Program-made: the position numbers and the translations under genes
Shown: one piece after another, positions 5,842 through 8,550 of the stretch
How positions within the stretch are numbered: the stretch's first letter is position 1
Layout of the letters: the number at the start of each line of letters is the position of its first letter
Notes under the pieces: generated by a model
The model's database searches: none
What the model was told of the DNA's origin: nothing
What the model saw: only the letters and a program-made list of their open reading frames with translations
Assembly: GCA_021800315.1 (NCBI GenBank)
Contig: JAJYZD010000161.1
Span: 1 to 8,550, forward strand
Reading direction: 5' to 3'
Source of the DNA: Bacillota bacterium
Lineage (GTDB): Bacteria > Bacillota > Desulfotomaculia > Desulfotomaculales > JAJYZD01
DNA: 8,550 bases

Positions 5842-6942
5842 TTACCGGGCTGTCATCCTCTGCCAGAAGTTTTGCTTTTCCACGGTGAGCGAGGCAACCA
5901 GGGGGTAGCGGGCGACTTCCCCGCCGCGCAGGGTGTAGACCACCTCTCCTACTACCGTTCCCGCGCGTACCGGCGCCGGAACGCCGGCCGGCAGGTTGAT
6001 CCGGCGGCGCAGATCCGGCAAATCCGCGGGGATGAGGCGTAAGAAGACGTCCCGGCCGAGCGCGACGGGCACCGAGCGCTCCCGGCCGGCGGACACCGCC
6101 ACAGTGGCCACGACCGTACCGGCATCCCCTACCGGGACGTTCTCCGTGTCAAGAAAACCGGTGTCAAGCATTCGTGCCGCATCCGCCCAGCGGTCACCGC
6201 TCTTAAGCACGACGGCGATCAGGCGGATGCCGTCCCGCGTGGCGGCGACCACCACGCACTTGCCGGCCGCCCCGGTAGTGCCGGTCTTGACCCCGTGCAG
6301 ACCGGGATAGCCGTTAAGGAGCCTGTTGGTCGTGGATATCTCCATTTGCCGGGAGGTACCGATCCAGTGCAAAACGGCCGCCGGGGTGCGCACCACCTCG
6401 GCGAACAGCGGCCGGGTGAGGGCGAAACGGGTTATTACGGCCAGGTCGCGGGCCGTCGTATAATGATTGGGATCGGTATAACCGTTGGTGTTGGCGTACC
6501 TGGTACGGCCGGCGCCGAGAATGGCCGCTTTGGCGTTCATCAGTTCCAGAAAAAGGGGCTCCGTTCCGGCGATGTGCTCGCCGATGGCTACCGTGGAGTC
6601 GTTGGCCGAATAGATCAGGGCCGCGCGCATCAAGTCAAGGAGGGTCAGGCGGTCCCCCTGGTGCAGGCCTATCACCTGCCCTTCCCCGACCAGGGCCGCG
6701 TGTTTGCTTACCGTGACCACGTCGGCGGGACGGCCTTCCTCCACCGCTAACAGGCCGGTCATGATCTTGGTCAGACTGGCCGGGTTCATGCGACGGTCCG
6801 GGTTTTTCGCCCAGATGACCTGGCCGGTATCCCGGTCCACCAGGATGGCAGCCTCGGCGGTCACGGCGGGGGCCGCCTGGACGGGCCGGGGCAGGAGGAC
6901 CAGGGCGATCAAAGTCAGGCGAAGCACGGTGCGGAAACCCAA
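5842..6942 (-). CDS. dacF: D-alanyl-D-alanine carboxypeptidase (penicillin-binding protein, DacF/PBP5 type)
   Basis: The 366-residue product is a serine DD-carboxypeptidase (peptidase family S11) that trims the terminal D-alanine from peptidoglycan stem peptides outside the membrane. A signal peptide covers about residues 1-24, with a hydrophobic core LTLIALVLL and likely cleavage at VQA-AP. All three active-site motifs are present: S56-LT-K59 in PASLTK, S112-A-N114 in YSAND, and K219-T-G in VKTGTT. A C-terminal PBP5-like beta domain (about 265-360) follows. The protein ends soon after it, so the membrane-anchoring tail is short or missing. The DacF label follows similarity of layout and spore-forming context; DacA or DacB type is possible. 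The start is TTG (6940-6942), with GGGAGGTGG 7 nt upstream. The SD can fold into a small hairpin. No clear forespore sigma-F/G promoter was found. Confidence 0.93.
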   Translation of the reverse strand: MGFRTVLRLTLIALVLLPRPVQAAPAVTAEAAILVDRDTGQVIWAKNPDRRMNPASLTKIMTGLLAVEEGRPADVVTVSKHAALVGEGQVIGLHQGDRLTLLDLMRAALIYSANDSTVAIGEHIAGTEPLFLELMNAKAAILGAGRTRYANTNGYTDPNHYTTARDLAVITRFALTRPLFAEVVRTPAAVLHWIGTSRQMEISTTNRLLNGYPGLHGVKTGTTGAAGKCVVVAATRDGIRLIAVVLKSGDRWADAARMLDTGFLDTENVPVGDAGTVVATVAVSAGRERSVPVALGRDVFLRLIPADLPDLRRRINLPAGVPAPVRAGTVVGEVVYTLRGGEVARYPLVASLTVEKQNFWQRMTAR

Positions 6943-6943
6943 T

Positions 6944-6957
6944 GGAGGGCCACCTCC
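6944..6957 (-). promoter_or_regulatory. Hairpin that could mask the carboxypeptidase ribosome binding site
   Basis: On the minus strand, GGAGG of the Shine-Dalgarno and CCTCC just before the TTG start can pair across a 4-nt loop. This places the SD in a 5-bp GC-rich stem next to a weak start codon, which could lower translation. The effect is inferred. Confidence 0.35.
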
Positions 6958-6964
6958 CGGTGTT

Positions 6965-6993
6965 TTGACAAAGTTTTAATGAAAATTTAATTT
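6965..6993 (+). promoter_or_regulatory. Predicted promoter of the VTT-domain gene
   Basis: A perfect TTGACA (6965-6970), a 17-nt spacer and TAATTT (6988-6993) form a good sigma-A promoter facing right. It starts only about 20 nt upstream of the divergent carboxypeptidase start. The leader to the GTG start is about 100 nt. Confidence 0.65.
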
Positions 6994-7050
6994 TATCCCC
7001 CGGCTTGGCAGGGAAATGAGGTGTTCTGACCGTATTATCTCTCTTATCCG

Positions 7051-7064
7051 GGAATAAGTATTCC
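7051..7064. repeat. Inverted repeat GGAATA-AG-TATTCC before the VTT gene
   Basis: A perfect 6-bp dyad with a 2-nt centre can be lengthened by CC/GG with one bulged base. It lies in the leader between the promoter and the start codon. It could be an operator or a small RNA hairpin; no regulator gene is adjacent. Confidence 0.4.
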
Positions 7065-7099
7065 GGGGAATATTGGTCATATGCCGGAGGTATCCACTG

Positions 7100-7771
7100 G
7101 TGCACAGGCATCCCTGGCGTTTGCTTTCCGCGACCATGACGGTCTGTGCTCTGGCCGCCCTGGTCTTTTTATCGGCCGCCCACCTACCCCGTTTCACCGA
7201 CGCCCCGCAGATGGCCCGGTACCTGCGTTCTTTCGGCGCACGCACGGTAGCCGTCAGCATCTTCCTCATGGTCCTGCAGACCCTTTTTACCCCGGTGCCG
7301 CTGTTTCTGGTGGCCGGGGCCAACGGCTTCATTTTCGGCGTGTTCCGGGGCACCGTCATAACCCTTACCGGGGCCATGATCGGAGCCACCATGGCGTTCT
7401 ACCTGGCCCGCTATTTCCGTTGCGGCTTCCTGGACCGCCGGCTCCAACCGGGGCGCCCGGCCTGTTTCGATCCCAGGGAAGGTCCGCGGCTGGTCTTCGT
7501 CGCCCGCCTCGTGCCGGTGATACCTTCCAGCGTGGTCAGCTACCTGGCGGGACTGAGCCGCATGAATTTTGCCTCCTTTTTCCTGGCCAGCATCCTGGGC
7601 CAACTTCCCGAGATCGTGCTTTACACCTTCCTGGGGCGCACCATCGGTCATCCGGGAGCCCTCAACCTGTGGATCACCGGGGGGCTCATCCTGGTAACCA
7701 CCGTCTACTTCTCCCTGGTGGCCAGAAAACACCTCGGTGGATTCGTGGTTCCCCCGGGAAACAAAGGCTGA
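7100..7771 (+). CDS. TVP38/TMEM64-family membrane protein (VTT domain)
   Basis: The product is a polytopic membrane protein of about 223 residues, the usual size for bacterial TVP38/TMEM64 proteins of the DedA/VTT superfamily. Hydrophobic segments lie near residues 10-28, 46-64, 72-102, 129-145, 150-172 and 185-205. Family landmarks are FTPVPLFLVAGANGFIFG with a re-entrant-loop character, GAMIGATMAFYLARYF, and ARLVPVIPSSVVSYLAG with the conserved arginine and prolines. Related proteins are thought to move or scramble lipids, and some are linked to undecaprenyl-phosphate or metal handling. The specific substrate here is unknown. I chose GTG at 7100 because GGAGG (7086-7090) lies 9 nt upstream. 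A longer in-frame TTG start at 7073 has only weak SD support. The gene is divergent from the carboxypeptidase; both act on the envelope, but a functional link is speculative. Confidence 0.87.
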   Translation: MHRHPWRLLSATMTVCALAALVFLSAAHLPRFTDAPQMARYLRSFGARTVAVSIFLMVLQTLFTPVPLFLVAGANGFIFGVFRGTVITLTGAMIGATMAFYLARYFRCGFLDRRLQPGRPACFDPREGPRLVFVARLVPVIPSSVVSYLAGLSRMNFASFFLASILGQLPEIVLYTFLGRTIGHPGALNLWITGGLILVTTVYFSLVARKHLGGFVVPPGNKG

Positions 7772-8059
7772 GCGGATTAGCGCTGACCCGGACGGGTTCG
7801 CGCAGAAAAAAACACCCCGCTATCGCAAAAGGCTCTTTAAGGATCATATACCAGTTGCCTGCTTGTGAATTGTCCTACATCCAGTAGCGTATATCTCAAC
7901 CCTCCAACCAAAGATTTCCGTTTCATCCCAACCGGCAGGAAAACCCCGTTTGAGGCCTGCTTTATCCCAGCCTGACTCCAGGCATCCAGATGCGCCCGCG
8001 GGCTTCGTGTGGAAATTTTCGGTCGTCAAGGTACGGTGACCGAACTTCCGCTGCAGGAT
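7772..8059. other. Gene-free stretch with several hairpins
   Basis: No credible coding frame is present. Hairpins seen are GCGC..ACCCG/CGGGT..GCGC (about 7784-7807), followed by an A-run rather than a T-run. GCAGG..AAAC/GTTT..CCTGC (7935-7960) is followed by TTTAT and is a weak plus-strand terminator candidate. GCCTG-ACTC-CAGGC lies at about 7971-7984, and a perfect TTCGGTC/GACCGAA pair spans 8018-8044. None is a clear known element. Confidence 0.5.
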
Positions 8060-8086
8060 TAAAGCAAGGGATAAAAATGCCGATAT
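8060..8086 (+). promoter_or_regulatory. Sigma-28 (sigma-D/FliA) promoter of the chemotaxis gene
   Basis: TAAA (8060-8063), a spacer of exactly 15 nt and GCCGATAT (8079-8086) match the sigma-28 consensus TAAA-N15-GCCGATAA at all but the final base. Chemoreceptor genes are typical members of this regulon. The start would be near 8093-8095, which places the TTG start at 8137 about 43 nt into the transcript. Confidence 0.85.
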
Positions 8087-8136
8087 CCTAACAGCCGGTT
8101 AAGATGCCCCCAACGCAGCCCGAAAGAGGTGTTGAT

Positions 8137-8550
8137 TTGGCACAGTACAGTCCGGGTATCCAAGAAGCCCTGTCCACCCTGCCCTACCTGCGCCGCCTCT
8201 ACGGCGACGAAGCGGCCCTCTCCGTTTCGACGCGCGATGAATTCGTGTACTATGAGAGCGGTAAGCGCCTCAACCATGGCATCCGTCCGGGCGACCCGCT
8301 CAAGAAAGGCGGCGTGAGCGACCGCGCCATCCTGACGGGCCAAAGGGTCAGCGAAAACGTATCGGCGCAACTGTTCGGCTTCCCCTTCCTGGGCCTGGCC
8401 GTACCCGTTTTCGAGGGTCGCGAGATCGTCGGCAGCCTGACGGTGGGCATGCCGGCGGAAATCGAAGACAAGCTGCAGGACATGGCCCGCCGGATGAATA
8501 CCGGCGTAGAAGCGGTTTCAGCGGGCTCGACGGGTTTTGCCGCCTCGGCC
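8137..8550 (+). CDS. Soluble methyl-accepting chemotaxis protein, N-terminal part (runs off right edge)
   Basis: The first 138 codons are present. Residues about 1-110 form a small soluble sensor domain with no signal peptide or membrane helix. Its pattern (RDEFVYYESGKRLNHGIRPG, then TGQRVSENVSAQLFGFPFLG, then AVPVFEGREIVGSLTVG) resembles the cytoplasmic sensor module of many clostridial chemotaxis transducers. From about residue 118 a helical region (MARRMNTGVEAVSAGSTGFAAS) looks like the start of the methyl-accepting signalling coiled coil. The receptor should pass signals to CheA/CheW inside the cell; its ligand is unknown. TTG at 8137-8139 was chosen because AAAGAGGTG ends 5 to 7 nt upstream. 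An in-frame ATG at 8104 has no SD and lies only about 10 nt from the expected transcript start. The sigma-28 promoter agrees with a motility role. Only the missing 3' part could confirm the signalling domain. Confidence 0.82.
   Translation, partial: MAQYSPGIQEALSTLPYLRRLYGDEAALSVSTRDEFVYYESGKRLNHGIRPGDPLKKGGVSDRAILTGQRVSENVSAQLFGFPFLGLAVPVFEGREIVGSLTVGMPAEIEDKLQDMARRMNTGVEAVSAGSTGFAASA

Noticed and set aside
6943..7060. Forespore sigma-F/G promoter for the carboxypeptidase
   Set aside because: A GGGGATAAAA stretch partly fits a sigma-F -10, but no matching -35 lies at the right distance.
7784..7807. Hairpin after the VTT gene as a terminator
   Set aside because: It is followed by a run of A, not T, on the coding strand, and the opposite strand has no gene that would end there.
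7081..7887. Second plus-strand frame overlapping the VTT gene
   Set aside because: Its translation is proline- and glycine-rich without motifs, while the other frame gives a clear VTT membrane protein with an SD.
7844..8029. Minus-strand frame of 61 codons in the gap before the chemoreceptor
   Set aside because: It starts with TTG without a ribosome binding site and shows no recognisable motif.

Overview
The window looks like a high-GC, endospore-forming member of the Firmicutes, most likely a clostridial lineage of the Desulfotomaculum/Pelotomaculum/Desulforudis type. The reasons are the sporulation gene ytxC directly upstream of thrS, a T-box leader on thrS, AGGAGG-like ribosome binding sites, frequent GTG/TTG starts and a sigma-28 chemotaxis promoter. 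The genus is an inference from gene content and base composition.

Layout, left to right. (1) 1-1084, minus strand: a padR regulator followed by an overlapping HAAS-domain membrane gene. The HAAS frame stops at a TGA (324-326) and continues open in the same frame to the window edge. A perfect 8-bp dyad over the padR promoter is a likely autoregulatory operator. (2) 1173-3588, minus strand: thrS behind a T-box riboswitch. Its specifier candidate (ACC) and T-box sequence (TGGA) both fit tRNA-Thr. About 200 nt of leader with a perfect 12-bp hairpin lie between the attenuator and the thrS start. (3) 3585-4490, minus strand: ytxC, whose stop codon lies inside the thrS -35 box. A mother-cell-type (sigma-E/K) promoter candidate sits upstream. 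(4) 4491-4972: an AT-rich intergenic stretch, then a plus-strand tRNA-Val(GAC) with its own promoter and terminator-like hairpin. (5) 5034-6942, minus strand: a D-alanyl-D-alanine carboxypeptidase (DacF type) and, 97 nt downstream, a class I glutamine amidotransferase of unknown substrate. (6) 6965-7771, plus strand: a TVP38/TMEM64 (VTT-domain) membrane protein, divergent from the carboxypeptidase, with a TTGACA-N17-TAATTT promoter. (7) 7772-8136: about 365 nt without a credible gene, holding several hairpins and a near-consensus sigma-28 promoter. (8) 8137-8550, plus strand: the start of a soluble methyl-accepting chemotaxis protein that runs off the right edge.

Most of the window is core cell function: threonyl-tRNA charging controlled by uncharged tRNA-Thr, a sporulation gene, a tRNA, cell-wall remodelling and chemotaxis. 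The padR/HAAS pair is the most accessory-looking part. I see no CRISPR array, transposase, phage gene or clearly new multi-gene system. The items most worth a second look are the interrupted HAAS frame, the cysteine cluster at the YtxC C-terminus, the hairpin-bearing spacer inside the thrS leader, and the regulatory sites.
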